Positions 8,695-17,233 of a DNA stretch of 64,000 nucleotides are shown in pieces. How positions within the stretch are numbered: position 1 is the first letter of the stretch; each line of letters starts with the position of its first letter. A model generated the notes under the pieces. That model ran no database searches and was not told where the DNA came from. It was given only the letters and a program-made list of their open reading frames with translations. The DNA comes from CAVONB01 sp963697205. Lineage in GTDB: Bacteria; Pseudomonadota; Alphaproteobacteria; Rhizobiales; Hyphomicrobiaceae. Location of the stretch: positions 186,001 to 250,000 of the forward strand of contig CAVONB010000008.1 of the NCBI GenBank assembly GCA_963697205.1, written 5' to 3'. Made by a program: the position numbers and the translations under genes.

Positions 8695-9782
8695 TCAACC
8701 CAGCGTGAACGCCTCGTGCACCGCGCTCTGGAAGCCGCCCCCCATCACCGGCCCGCCGCCGGCCACATGGATCGCATCCCCCACGGCCACCGCGCCGAGT
8801 CCGTGCCGCGGCGTCGTCATAGGTGCGTAGGCTTCCCAGGTGTCGGCTGCCGGATCGTAGGCCTCGTTCTGACCGTAGACGCGATTTGTTCCCTCGCCGC
8901 CCATGATGAAGATCCGGTCGCGGTAAAGCACCGCGCCATGCCCGGAGCGTGCTGTCGGCAGTGGCCGGCGCATCGTCCATTTGTCCGCTTTGGGATCGTA
9001 GGTGTGGTGCAGGTTTGAGTTGGTGTGGAAACTGTCGACGCGCCCCCCGATCAGGTGCACGAGTCCCCCGTATAGACGATGCCCGTATGGTCGCGGGCCG
9101 TCGGCATCGGACGCCGCGTCTCCCATTTGTCGCCACTTGCATCGTAGGCATAGTGCCAGTCGATCGACCTCTTTTCCGCGAACGTGTTGCCGATGGCGCC
9201 ACCGACGAGATGCAGTGTGCCGCCGGCATCCACGCAAGCGATGGCCCCGCACGGCTTGGGCAGTGCCGCGATCGACCGCCACGACGTCGCACCGGGATCG
9301 AGCACGAAGCAATTGTCGTGCGGCTTGCGGTTCTGCTCGGTGAAGCCGCCGATGGCGTAGAGTTTACCACCGACCGTTGCGACGCCGACGTGGTTGGCGC
9401 CGAGTGGCAGCGGCGGGCCCTCCGCCCATTTGTCCGTAACAGGGTTGTAGATGTGGTGATAGGGCCGGTCGACTTTCTGCTCACCATAGCCGCCGAGCAG
9501 ATGCATCTTGCCCTCGTGCACCGCTGCCCAGGCCATCTCGCTCCGCGGTAGCGGCAGGGCCGCGCGCGCGATCCAGCGGCCAGGCGTCCGCGCTTTGGGC
9601 GCGGGGCTGTCGGTGACGTGCTGGCTGGCCGCGATCTCCGGCAGGCCGACGCGGCCGGGCTGCTTCAGGCTCTCGAACATCGGCCCGTGGCCTTCGTGGC
9701 CTGGGGCCTGCGCCAGTGAAGGGCCGGACGCAAGAATGGCGCTCGCGCCGAGCAGAACGCTGCGACGGTCTATGCGGGACAT
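8695..9782 (-). pseudogene. Tat-exported Kelch-repeat protein, interrupted by one frameshift
   Basis: Two overlapping frames together encode one protein of about 362 residues. The N-terminal part (from ATG at 9782) has a twin-arginine signal, DRRSVLLGASAILASG, then Kelch blades such as MHLLGGYGE and LYAIGGFTEQ. The frame breaks near 9064-9068: a run of five G (minus strand) where six would keep the reading HTGIVYTGGLVHLIGG. The C-terminal part continues with blades such as IFIMGGEGTN and stops at 8695. Kelch proteins form beta-propellers that bind partners or act as oxidase-like scaffolds; this one would be periplasmic. The lesion in a homopolymer could be a sequencing error rather than true loss. 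It is followed upstream by a DUF1194 gene. Confidence 0.8.
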
Positions 9783-9795
9783 CGGAGTTGACCCT

Positions 9796-10626
9796 TCAGT
9801 CGTTGAGGATGGGAACGTCGGTTGATGGGTGCTGGGATGTGGCCGAGGCCTGGCGCAGAGGGCGTCCACCCACGTCCGAAATCTCCAAGATGAGCTTGCG
9901 CCGGACCGCCTGCTCGAAGCTTTGGCGATCCTCGGCGGTGACCACGAACGCGCCCGGGCCACCGATGATCGTGCGCTCGAACGCCGCCTCCAGGTCGTAG
10001 CCTACCGGTCGCCCGCCGCAGCGTTCGTCGCGGCACAGGATGGCAAGACCGTTGATCGTCATGCCCGCGGCAATGGCGGCCTGACGCGCGGTCTCGATGG
10101 GGATGCCGGTCCACGAATTGGCGCTGTCGGCCGACAGGTCGATCACCTTGCGCGCCCCGGCGATCTCGTTCTTCTGGATCATGGCCGTGGCCAGCGCCAG
10201 CGCGCTGCCGATGGCGTTGCCGCCGAACGTCTTGCGCGGCTTGGCCGGATCGATCAGCTGGGCCGCGAATGCACGTGCGCTCGCCGCGTCCGGGATGACC
10301 CGCCATGGCACCACGATATCCTGGCTGTCGGCAGTCGCCCACTCCACGTAAGTGACGGCGATCCTACGGCGCGCCCCGCTCAGGATAGCCGAAAGCACAC
10401 TGGGGTGCTGCAGCGCATTCGCGTAACCCTCGCGCTGGAACCGCAGTTCGCCCTCGTCGATCGAGCCCGACGCGTCGGCGAGCAGAACGAGTTCCAGATC
10501 GACCTCCTCGGCCGCAAGCGCCATGCCCGGCCAGTGTGCCGCCGACGTCAGTACGACCGAAAACAGAAATGCGGCAGCGATCCGAGGGAATACCCCGCGC
10601 AGGGCCCGAAAGAGGCAGTGAGGCAT
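9796..10626 (-). CDS. DUF1194 secreted von Willebrand-type protein
   Basis: This 276-residue protein has a signal peptide at residues 1-39 ending near MALAAEE. A von Willebrand-A-like domain follows, with the metal-binding motif LLADASGSID at about residue 48 and a second acidic site in DLSADSANSW. This is the DUF1194 family, common in alphaproteobacteria and of unknown function, probably periplasmic. The visible conserved parts include FGGNAIGSAL and ICRDERC. It lies 13 bases before the Kelch gene on the same strand, so the two are likely co-transcribed. Confidence 0.88.
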   Translation of the reverse strand: MPHCLFRALRGVFPRIAAAFLFSVVLTSAAHWPGMALAAEEVDLELVLLADASGSIDEGELRFQREGYANALQHPSVLSAILSGARRRIAVTYVEWATADSQDIVVPWRVIPDAASARAFAAQLIDPAKPRKTFGGNAIGSALALATAMIQKNEIAGARKVIDLSADSANSWTGIPIETARQAAIAAGMTINGLAILCRDERCGGRPVGYDLEAAFERTIIGGPGAFVVTAEDRQSFEQAVRRKLILEISDVGGRPLRQASATSQHPSTDVPILND

Positions 10627-10844
10627 GCCAACCTCTCATGACGACGCCGCGAGACGGGGCGGCAGGGCGTTGGCGGCAGGCTAGCGCACCCGGTCAAGGG
10701 AAGGGAAGGGGTGCCCGCGCGAGGCGCGGGAGGATGTGCCTCAGCCTGAACCGACGGAAGATGGGAGGCTGTTGCGTTGCATCAAGGACCAGCGCAGCAC
10801 ACCGTGTTCAAAAACAAACTTGGTTCTGCATAGGAGCGCAAAGC

Positions 10845-12128
10845 GTGAGCGACACCCGTCGTGCTGATGTCAGCAAGACCATCTCGTCCGTGCTGGCTGC
10901 CGAGCAGAAGGTCGCCCCCAATTGGCGCAGCGGCAGGCCGTTATGGTGGCTGGCGGCAGGGGGCGGCGCACTATTACTCGCTTGGACGCTTTGGTCGTGG
11001 GGCGGCTCCGGGCCAACGGTACGCTACCTGACCCAGGACGCAGCGCGCGGCAGCCTGACCGTCATCGTGACGGCCACCGGCTCCGTGCAGCCGACCGACA
11101 AGGTCGACGTGTCCAGCGAGCTGTCGGGTACCGTGCGCAAGGTGCTGGTCGACTACAACGCGCCGGTCAAGACCGGCGACGTACTCGCCGAGTTGGATAC
11201 CGACAAGCTCAAGGCGACCGTCGAGAGTTCGCGCGCGCGGCTTGCCGCCGCAAAAGCGAAGGTGAAGGACGCGGAGGCGACCGTTACCGAAAAGCAGCGC
11301 GAGCTCGCCCGCAAGACGACGCTGTCGGGCAAGCAGGTCGTGTCCGAGCAGGACCTCGACCTGGCGCAGTCCGCTTACGATCGCGCCCTGGCCGCACAGG
11401 CGAGCGCGAAGGCGGATGTCGGGGTGGCCGAAGCGGATCTCAAGCTCAACGAGACCAATCTGTCGAAGGCATCCATCACCTCGCCCATCGACGGTATCGT
11501 GTTGAAGCGGGGCGTCGATCCCGGCCAGACGGTTGCCGTCTCCCTCCAGGCCCCGGTGTTGTTCTCCATCGCACGCGACTTGAAGCAGATGGAGCTGCAA
11601 GTCGACGTGGACGAAGCCGACGTCGGCAAAGTGAAGGTTGGACAGAAGGCGATGTTCGCGGTGGACGCATTTCCCGAGCGCAAGTTTCCAGCCTCCATTC
11701 GCGACCTTCGCTTCGCCTCCGAGACGGTCCAGGGCGTCGTCACCTACAAGGCGCTGCTGACGGTCGATAACGCCGAGATGTTGCTGCGGCCCGGCATGAC
11801 CGCCACCGCGGAGATCCGCGTCACCGAGCTCGACGACGTGCTCATGGTTCCCAACGCAGCGCTGCGCTACACGCCGCCATCGGACGCGTCGACGGGCGCG
11901 GGCGGCGGCGTGTTGCGCAGCCTCATGCCCGGCCCGCCGCGCTTCCGCGCGCCGAGCACGCGCGAGCAGACCGGTCCTACTCGCACGCTATGGGTACTGC
12001 GCGATGGTTTACCGGCCGCCGTTTCCGTCGAGATCGGCGCCTCGGACGGCCGGCAGACCCAGATCGTGAAGGGTGACCTGGCCGCAGGCAAAGCCGTCAT
12101 CGTCGACCAGACGGCAACCACCAAATGA
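10845..12128 (+). CDS. Periplasmic adaptor subunit of a MacAB-like efflux system (HlyD/MacA family)
   Basis: This 427-residue membrane-fusion protein would join the inner-membrane MacB-type permease to an outer-membrane channel. It has a single N-terminal membrane anchor near residues 35-49, a lipoyl-like half motif (VTATGSVQPTDKVDVSSELSG split around the hairpin), an alpha-helical coiled-coil hairpin at about residues 115-205, and a beta-barrel containing VDVDEADVGKVKVGQ. The start is GTG at 10845 with AGGAG eight bases upstream. The next gene begins at its stop codon, so an operon with the ATPase and permease is clear. Confidence 0.88.
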   Translation: MSDTRRADVSKTISSVLAAEQKVAPNWRSGRPLWWLAAGGGALLLAWTLWSWGGSGPTVRYLTQDAARGSLTVIVTATGSVQPTDKVDVSSELSGTVRKVLVDYNAPVKTGDVLAELDTDKLKATVESSRARLAAAKAKVKDAEATVTEKQRELARKTTLSGKQVVSEQDLDLAQSAYDRALAAQASAKADVGVAEADLKLNETNLSKASITSPIDGIVLKRGVDPGQTVAVSLQAPVLFSIARDLKQMELQVDVDEADVGKVKVGQKAMFAVDAFPERKFPASIRDLRFASETVQGVVTYKALLTVDNAEMLLRPGMTATAEIRVTELDDVLMVPNAALRYTPPSDASTGAGGGVLRSLMPGPPRFRAPSTREQTGPTRTLWVLRDGLPAAVSVEIGASDGRQTQIVKGDLAAGKAVIVDQTATTK

Positions 12129-12863
12129 GTGCGATCCGTCGTGGCTGACAGTTCCAACAATGCGCCGCTAATCGCGTTGCGCGAAGTGACGAAGGTGTAC
12201 GGCACTGGCCCGGCCGCCGTCCACGCGCTGGCCGGCGTGAATTTGAGGATCGAGGCCGGCGAGTTCGTCGCGATCATGGGGCCGTCGGGGTCCGGCAAGT
12301 CGACGGCCATGAACATCATCGGCTGCCTCGATACGCCGACATCTGGGCAATATCTCTTCGAAGGCGTGGACATCGGCGCATTGACGCGCAACCAGCGCGC
12401 ACTGGTTCGGCGCCACCTGCTGGGGTTCGTCTTCCAAGGCTTCAACCTGCTGGCGCGGACGACAGCTGCGGAGAACGTCGAGTTGCCGCTGCTCTATCGC
12501 GGCATGCCCGAGCCCGAACGCCGGCGCGAGGCTGCAAGGGCTCTCGATCATGTCGGCCTGACAGGGCGCGGATCGCATACATCGTCCGAACTGTCCGGTG
12601 GCCAGCAACAGCGCGTGGCGATTGCACGAGCCATCGTCACCCGTCCGCGCGTGCTTCTCGCCGATGAGCCGACGGGCAACCTCGACACGCGCACCAGCCG
12701 CGAGATCATGGAACTCGTCACGAAGCTTAATCGCGACGAAGGCATCACCGTCGTCATGGTGACGCACGAGACCGACATCGCCGCCTATGCCAAGCGCACA
12801 GTCCGCTTCGTCGATGGCCGGATCGACAGCGACGTGGTCAACCACGAGGTGGCCACATGCTGA
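12129..12863 (+). CDS. ABC transporter ATPase, MacB/LolD-like
   Basis: This 244-residue ATPase has Walker A GPSGSGKST near residue 52, the signature LSGGQQQR, Walker B VLLADEPTGNLD and the switch His in VTHETD. The ADEPTGNLD form and length match the MacB/LolD/FtsE group, which drives mechanotransmission rather than transport across the membrane. GTG at 12129 overlaps the adaptor stop; a second GTG at 12141 is also possible. Its end overlaps the permease start by seven bases, which indicates translational coupling. Confidence 0.92.
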   Translation: MRSVVADSSNNAPLIALREVTKVYGTGPAAVHALAGVNLRIEAGEFVAIMGPSGSGKSTAMNIIGCLDTPTSGQYLFEGVDIGALTRNQRALVRRHLLGFVFQGFNLLARTTAAENVELPLLYRGMPEPERRREAARALDHVGLTGRGSHTSSELSGGQQQRVAIARAIVTRPRVLLADEPTGNLDTRTSREIMELVTKLNRDEGITVVMVTHETDIAAYAKRTVRFVDGRIDSDVVNHEVATC

Positions 12864-14062
12864 TCGAAACTGTCAGGCTCGCGATACAGGCCATCCTGCG
12901 CAACGCCCTGCGCTCGTTTCTGACGGTGCTCGGCATCGTGATCGGCGTCGGCGCGGTCATTGCCATGGTGACCATCGGGCGTGGCACCACCGCCAAGGTC
13001 ACCGCCGATCTCGCGCGGCTCGGTTCCAACCTCCTGTTCGTCAGCCCCGGACAGTTCGGCCCGGGCCGCGCGAGTGCCGAGGCGAAACCCTTCACTATGC
13101 GCGATGTCGAGGCGATGAAATCGCAGCTGACCGGCGTCAAGGCCGTCGCCCCGACGGCTCAGAAATCGACCACAATCATCCATGGCTCCGACAATCGCGT
13201 GTCGACCGTCACCGGCACCGACAGCGACTACCTCGTCACGCAGGACTGGACGCTGGGCAAGGGCCGGTCGTTCCTGGCGAGCGAGTTGCGCGGCGGCGCT
13301 GCGAGCTGCATCATCGGCGAGACCGTGCGCTCGAAGCTGTTCGGTCCGGGCGATCCTGTCGGCGGCAACCTGCGCGTCGGCAAGGTGTCCTGCGAGGTCA
13401 TCGGATTGCTCGAGGCGAAGGGGCAATCGAGTTTCGGCTCCGATCAGGACGACATCGTCCTGATGCCGCTGCGGACCTTCCAGCGCCGCATTGCCGGAAA
13501 CACCGACATCAGCCGCATTATGGTCTCGGCCCGCGACGACGCAGACACAGCCAAGGTGCAGGCCGACATCGAGCGTCTGCTGCGTGAGCGGCGCGGCATC
13601 GTGGCGGGCAAGGAGGACGACTTCTCGGTCCGCGACATGAAGCAGATCGTGCAGGCGACGACCGGAACGACGACCATGCTGACCGGACTGCTCGGCGCCG
13701 TCGCCGCCGTCAGCCTGCTCGTCGGCGGCATCGGCATCATGAACATCATGCTTGTGTCGGTGACCGAGCGCACCCGCGAGATCGGCATCCGGCTCGCCAT
13801 CGGCGCGCTCGAGCGCCAGGTCCTGGCCCAGTTCCTCGTCGAAGCCGTGGTGCTGTCGCTGTTCGGCGGGATCGTCGGCATCCTCTTGGGCCTGGGGCTT
13901 GCAGGCCTTGCCACGCGCGCCATGCAGGTGCCGTTCGTCGTCGACCCGACAATCATCGCGGTCGCGTTTGCGTTCTCGGCCATCGTAGGCGTCGTTTTCG
14001 GCTATTTCCCCGCACGCCGCGCGGCACACATGGACCCCATCGAAGCCCTGCGCCACGAGTAG
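12857..14062 (+). CDS. MacB-type ABC transporter permease
   Basis: This 401-residue permease has the four-helix MacB_PCD/FtsX layout. An N-terminal helix near 20-40 carries NALRSFLTVLGIVIGVGAV. A large periplasmic domain of about 230 residues follows. Three C-terminal helices begin near residue 270 with LLVGGIGIMNIMLVSVTERT. The last cytoplasmic turn, RRAAHMDPIEALRHE, is typical of the family. Here ATPase and permease are separate proteins, unlike E. coli MacB, where they are fused. The substrate (macrolide, peptide or siderophore) is unknown. An outer-membrane TolC partner is not in this window. Confidence 0.92.
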   Translation: MLIETVRLAIQAILRNALRSFLTVLGIVIGVGAVIAMVTIGRGTTAKVTADLARLGSNLLFVSPGQFGPGRASAEAKPFTMRDVEAMKSQLTGVKAVAPTAQKSTTIIHGSDNRVSTVTGTDSDYLVTQDWTLGKGRSFLASELRGGAASCIIGETVRSKLFGPGDPVGGNLRVGKVSCEVIGLLEAKGQSSFGSDQDDIVLMPLRTFQRRIAGNTDISRIMVSARDDADTAKVQADIERLLRERRGIVAGKEDDFSVRDMKQIVQATTGTTTMLTGLLGAVAAVSLLVGGIGIMNIMLVSVTERTREIGIRLAIGALERQVLAQFLVEAVVLSLFGGIVGILLGLGLAGLATRAMQVPFVVDPTIIAVAFAFSAIVGVVFGYFPARRAAHMDPIEALRHE

Positions 14063-14400
14063 GCCATCACGGCCACCGCGGGGCAGGCATGCGCAACCCG
14101 CTGACACAGATGAAAACTTGCGTGTTCTGACGCCGCGCCAGTTGATTGGAGGCCAGCCGAAAGCAACGCCCAAGTCGAATGCCATCGCTGTCGCGTTTCG
14201 CGGGCTGGCTACGATAAGACTTGATTTTCAAGCGCTATATGTCCATTTACACACAGCCGGCATGATCCACGCTGGATCATGTCCTCCTGTTTTGGTCTAG
14301 ACACTCAACCTGTTCCGGTTCCGTGCCTGTTTCCGAACCTGAGTAGCTTTGAGCGTTGCGTGCGCTCATTTTGCCGGCTTCCTTCACGCGCAATCGATGA
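14063..14400. other. Intergenic region between the MacB-like permease and the cold-shock gene
   Basis: No convincing gene was found. It holds a perfect nine-base inverted repeat, CATGATCCA/TGGATCATG, at 14261-14281 with a three-base loop, followed by TCCTCCTGTTTT; this may be a weak terminator for the exporter operon. The rest is relatively AT-rich and probably contains the cold-shock gene promoter and a long leader, which is common for csp mRNAs. This is inference. Confidence 0.5.
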
Positions 14401-14622
14401 GTGTCTACGATGAGAATCTCCGGAACCGTAAAGTTCTTCAACCCCGCCAAAGGCTTCGGCTTCATTCAGCCGGAGGACGGGTCCAAGGACGTGTTCGTCC
14501 ACGCCAGTGCCCTCGAGCGCGCAGGCATCTTCTCCCTCAATGAAGGTGACAAGGTCACGTTCATTCTGGAGGACGATCGTCGCGGCCGCGGCAAGCAGGC
14601 CGGCCAGGTCGAGAAGGCCTGA
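14401..14622 (+). CDS. Cold-shock protein (CspA family)
   Basis: This small single-domain OB-fold nucleic-acid-binding protein, 70-73 residues, has RNP1 KGFGFIQPEDG and RNP2 VFVHASAL. Such proteins melt mRNA secondary structure during cold or stress. The alphaproteobacterial variant ALERAGIFSLNEGDKV is present. The start is either GTG at 14401 (MSTMRISG) or ATG at 14410 (MRISGTVKFF); neither has a strong ribosome-binding site. A perfect intrinsic terminator follows at 14655. Confidence 0.93.
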   Translation: MSTMRISGTVKFFNPAKGFGFIQPEDGSKDVFVHASALERAGIFSLNEGDKVTFILEDDRRGRGKQAGQVEKA

Positions 14623-14654
14623 CGTCACGTCCGAAACCGACTGTTCGGCGCAGA

Positions 14655-14691
14655 AGCACCGTCGCGACGTCCGCGACGGTGCTGTTTTCTT
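14655..14691 (+). terminator. Rho-independent terminator of the cold-shock gene
   Basis: A perfect 12-base stem, AGCACCGTCGCG/CGCGACGGTGCT, has a five-base loop and is followed by GTTTTCTTTT. It lies between the cold-shock gene and the FYDLN gene, whose start is 18 bases further on, so the latter may depend on readthrough or an overlapping promoter. Confidence 0.93.
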
Positions 14692-14708
14692 TTGAGCAAG
14701 GGATCAAC

Positions 14709-15107
14709 ATGATCGAGGGTTATGACGCTCGCCGGACCGCGCGTGGAACAAAGCGGACGTGCGGCGATTGCGACGAGCGCTTCTACGACCTGTCGCGCCA
14801 GCCAGCCGTTTGCCCGATGTGTGGCGTGCAGCAGCCAGAGTTCGCGGCCATCGTGATCTACGATCCCACTGTCCCGCCGCCCAAGCCCTACAGGTCGCGG
14901 GAGGCGGCGCGTCCCAAACCCGTACCCAAGGTCGAGACCGAGATCGAGGCCGAAGATGCTGCCGAGGTCGAGGAAGTCGAGGCAGCAGAGGAGGACGAGG
15001 CCGCAACCGAAGGTGCCGCCATCGTCGATGAAGGCTTCCTCGAGGAGGTCGCCGACGACGTCGACGTGCCTGCCGTCCCACGGGAGAGCGAAACACCGGA
15101 CTCGTGA
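14709..15107 (+). CDS. FYDLN-acid domain (TIGR02300) protein
   Basis: This 132-residue protein has an N-terminal zinc-ribbon-like module, RGTKRTCGDCDERFYDLS followed by CPMCG; the paired CxxC motifs suggest a bound zinc. The C-terminal half is a strongly acidic Glu/Asp/Ala low-complexity tail. This is the TIGR02300 family, widespread in alphaproteobacteria and of unknown function. The start is ATG at 14709. It directly follows the cold-shock gene terminator. Confidence 0.9.
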   Translation: MIEGYDARRTARGTKRTCGDCDERFYDLSRQPAVCPMCGVQQPEFAAIVIYDPTVPPPKPYRSREAARPKPVPKVETEIEAEDAAEVEEVEAAEEDEAATEGAAIVDEGFLEEVADDVDVPAVPRESETPDS

Positions 15108-15185
15108 GCACCCGTTTTCGTGCTTACCGGGGCACGCGATGACCTCTGGGGTGATCGTGTCGGCCCCCTTGAATCAGGAGGCTTT

Positions 15186-16019
15186 ATGAGACATGCCGCC
15201 GTCGAGCCCGCCATCGTCGCCCTGACGCTTGCATTCTCGGTTGCAATCACCAGCCTGATCGCAACGGCACACGCTGAAGCCCAAGCCAAGCCGCAGCTCG
15301 GCCCGACCACCACCGCGCAACCCTCCGCGACCACCGGCACAGGCGGCCAGACCTCACAGGTTTACGAAGCAAGCAAGCTTGGTGGAAACTGCCGGCAGGG
15401 CTATCGGCAGGCCGGAAAGGACTGCCCGCCAGTCGTCATTCCCCCGAATGCTTATGAAACCAACTCCGTGTTCGGATCCGGTTGGGAGTGCCGGCACGGC
15501 TTCAAGCGCGAAGCGGAAGTCTGCAACGAGATCAAGATCCCGAAGAACGCTTTTCTGACCGGCACCACCTACTCCGACGGCTGGGACTGTCAGCGGGGGT
15601 TTCGCAAGACGCTTGGGGCATGTGAGGCCATCCAGGTTCCCGAGCACGCTTATCTTTCGGATCGTGCGGGCAGCCAGGGCTGGGAGTGCCATCGTGGCTA
15701 CCAGGTATCCGGCAAGGCGTGCGTGCAGATCGTCATTCCTGCCAACGCATACTCGGTCGACAGCGTCTATGGCCCCGGCTGGAAATGCGAACGCGGCTTC
15801 CGTCGCGCCTCCGGCACGTGTCTTCCGGTCAACGTGCCAGCCAATGGCTATCTCGACTCTGCGGGCGGCGACTGGCGCTGCGAGCGCGGCTATCGCCGCC
15901 GCGGGGACGCCTGCGCGGCCGTGCGCGTGCCGCAGAACGCATTCCTCGATCCGTCGGGCGACGGCTGGAACTGCGAGCGCCCCTATCAGCGCAGGGGCGA
16001 CGCCTGTATCCGGCCCTGA
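15186..16019 (+). CDS. Secreted cysteine-repeat protein
   Basis: This 277-residue protein has a signal peptide (residues 1-34, cleaved near AHAEAQA). It then has about seven tandem units of 30-35 residues. Each unit contains two cysteines: one in GW-x-C-x-RGF/RGY and one before a hydrophobic V/I-P-x-NAY/NAF turn (for example GWECRHGF then VCNEIKIPKNAFL). Twelve to fourteen evenly spaced cysteines in an exported protein suggest intra-repeat disulphides. I do not recognise the family. The start at 15186 has AGGAGG seven bases upstream. It is the same strand as the FYDLN gene but 78 bases away. Confidence 0.8.
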   Translation: MRHAAVEPAIVALTLAFSVAITSLIATAHAEAQAKPQLGPTTTAQPSATTGTGGQTSQVYEASKLGGNCRQGYRQAGKDCPPVVIPPNAYETNSVFGSGWECRHGFKREAEVCNEIKIPKNAFLTGTTYSDGWDCQRGFRKTLGACEAIQVPEHAYLSDRAGSQGWECHRGYQVSGKACVQIVIPANAYSVDSVYGPGWKCERGFRRASGTCLPVNVPANGYLDSAGGDWRCERGYRRRGDACAAVRVPQNAFLDPSGDGWNCERPYQRRGDACIRP

Positions 16020-16175
16020 GCCACGATCGGCGCCGCAGATCGAGCGACTTTTGGCGATCGCCCCATCCGCGACGCATCGCCGAGCCGCGGACAACCCGCG
16101 TGCGTCCATCAAGCGCGCATCGCCCGGGAACCTGAACCGGAGATACGAGAACCAGCGGCCAACGAGGGTTCGACC

Positions 16176-16334
16176 ATGGAAGAAAGCATGACCACCATGA
16201 ACCGCCTCCTGCAGGAGGTGGCAGTCCACTTGCGCTCCAAGTCGAAGACGGAGCAGTCGGCAGCATTCGACAAGCTGCGGCGCATCGCGGCCATCGCCGA
16301 GACGCTCTCGCTTACGTTAAAGATGGCACGCTGA
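16176..16334 (+). CDS. Small helical protein of unknown function (52 residues)
   Basis: A short open frame starts at ATG 16176 with GAGGG eight bases upstream and stops at 16334. The product begins MEESMTTMNRLLQEVAVHL and contains a Leu/Ala-rich helix, KLRRIAAIAETLSLTLKMAR, at the end. Its codon choice is GC-rich at third positions, like the neighbours. A perfect hairpin overlaps the stop codon. No family is recognised; it could be an adaptor or regulator. Confidence 0.6.
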   Translation: MEESMTTMNRLLQEVAVHLRSKSKTEQSAAFDKLRRIAAIAETLSLTLKMAR

Positions 16335-16356
16335 GACGCCGGGCGCGGCGTCTCAG
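16331..16356. terminator. Hairpin between convergent small ORF and SDR gene
   Basis: A perfect ten-base stem, CTGAGACGCC/GGCGTCTCAG, has a six-base loop, placed exactly between the two convergent genes. It lacks a clear T-run, so its terminator role is plausible but not certain. Confidence 0.55.
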
Positions 16357-16370
16357 CCAATGCCGCGGCC

Positions 16371-17135
16371 TCAACCCGTGGTCCAGCCGCCGTCGACCAG
16401 GAGGTGCGTGCCCGTGATCAGCGCGGAGGCGTCCGAGGCGAGGAACACGACGGCGCCCATCAGGTCCTCGACCTGACCGAGCCGGCCGAGCCGGATCTTG
16501 CCCAGCACCATCGATTTGAACGCCTCGTTCTGGAAGAACGGCTTCGTCATCGGCGTCTCGATGAACGTCGGGCACAGCGTGTTTGAGCGGATGCCGTGCG
16601 GCGCCAGATCGATCGCCATCACCTTGTTCAAGCCTTCGATCGCGTGCTTGGAGGTGCAGTAGACGCCGCGCCCGCCGAGAGCCACGTGGCCCATCTGCGA
16701 GGAGACGTGCACGATCGAGCCGTGCGTCTTGGTCTCGACCATGCGCCGCGCGAACGCCTGCGCCACACCGAAGGCCGCACGCACGTTGAGGTTCATGACG
16801 AAATCGAAGTCCTCGCGCTTGATGTCGAGGAAGGATGCTGGCCGGTTCGTGCCGGCGTTGTTGACCAGGATGTTGATCGGATCGATCCGCTTGGCCGCAG
16901 CGTCGACCGCGTCGAGGTCCATCACGTCCAGCGTCAGCGCTTCCGCCGAGCCACCCGCGGCCTTGATCTCACCGGCCAGTTCCTCGATCTCCGCTGTCGT
17001 GCGGGCGGCACAGATCACGTGCGCGCCGGCCTGGGCGAGGGCGGCCGCTGCCGCCTGTCCGATGCCGCGGCCCGCACCCGTCACCAGTGCGCGCTTGCCT
17101 TTGAGGTCGAACGTCGGCGTAGTCGGTAGCGTCAT
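16371..17135 (-). CDS. SDR-family NAD(P)-dependent oxidoreductase
   Basis: This 254-residue classical short-chain dehydrogenase has the cofactor loop TGAGRGIGQ near residue 19, NNAG near 92, the catalytic serine in HVSSQMG, and YCTSK (Tyr/Lys pair) near 157. The C-terminus has the usual VDGGWTTG. The substrate is unknown. The start at 17135 has GGAGG ten bases upstream. It lies 98 bases downstream of the diheme cytochrome gene, with a palindromic repeat between them. A sugar-alcohol or sulfonate dehydrogenase role is only a guess from the nearby HisD-like gene. Confidence 0.93.
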   Translation of the reverse strand: MTLPTTPTFDLKGKRALVTGAGRGIGQAAAAALAQAGAHVICAARTTAEIEELAGEIKAAGGSAEALTLDVMDLDAVDAAAKRIDPINILVNNAGTNRPASFLDIKREDFDFVMNLNVRAAFGVAQAFARRMVETKTHGSIVHVSSQMGHVALGGRGVYCTSKHAIEGLNKVMAIDLAPHGIRSNTLCPTFIETPMTKPFFQNEAFKSMVLGKIRLGRLGQVEDLMGAVVFLASDASALITGTHLLVDGGWTTG

Positions 17136-17159
17136 GGGCGTAGATCCTCCGGTCTTGCT

Positions 17160-17205
17160 CTTGCCCTCCCTTTCGCACAGACCGCGCGAAAAAGGGAGGG
17201 GCAAG
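17160..17205. repeat. G/C-rich palindromic repeat between cytochrome and SDR genes
   Basis: The arms CTTGCCCTCCCTTT (17160-17173) and AAAGGGAGGGGCAAG (17191-17205) are complementary apart from one bulged G. The same CCTCCC/GGGAGGGG core is seen in the dnaE2 insertion at 31046 and 31271, which points to a dispersed repeat family. It could also attenuate transcription between the two genes. Confidence 0.65.
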
Positions 17206-17233
17206 GGCCTCGGTCAGGACCATATGGTTTCGG

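Noticed and set aside
14118..14300. A 60-residue open frame upstream of the cold-shock gene
   Set aside because: Weak codon bias and no ribosome-binding site; it overlaps the inverted repeat and probable leader.
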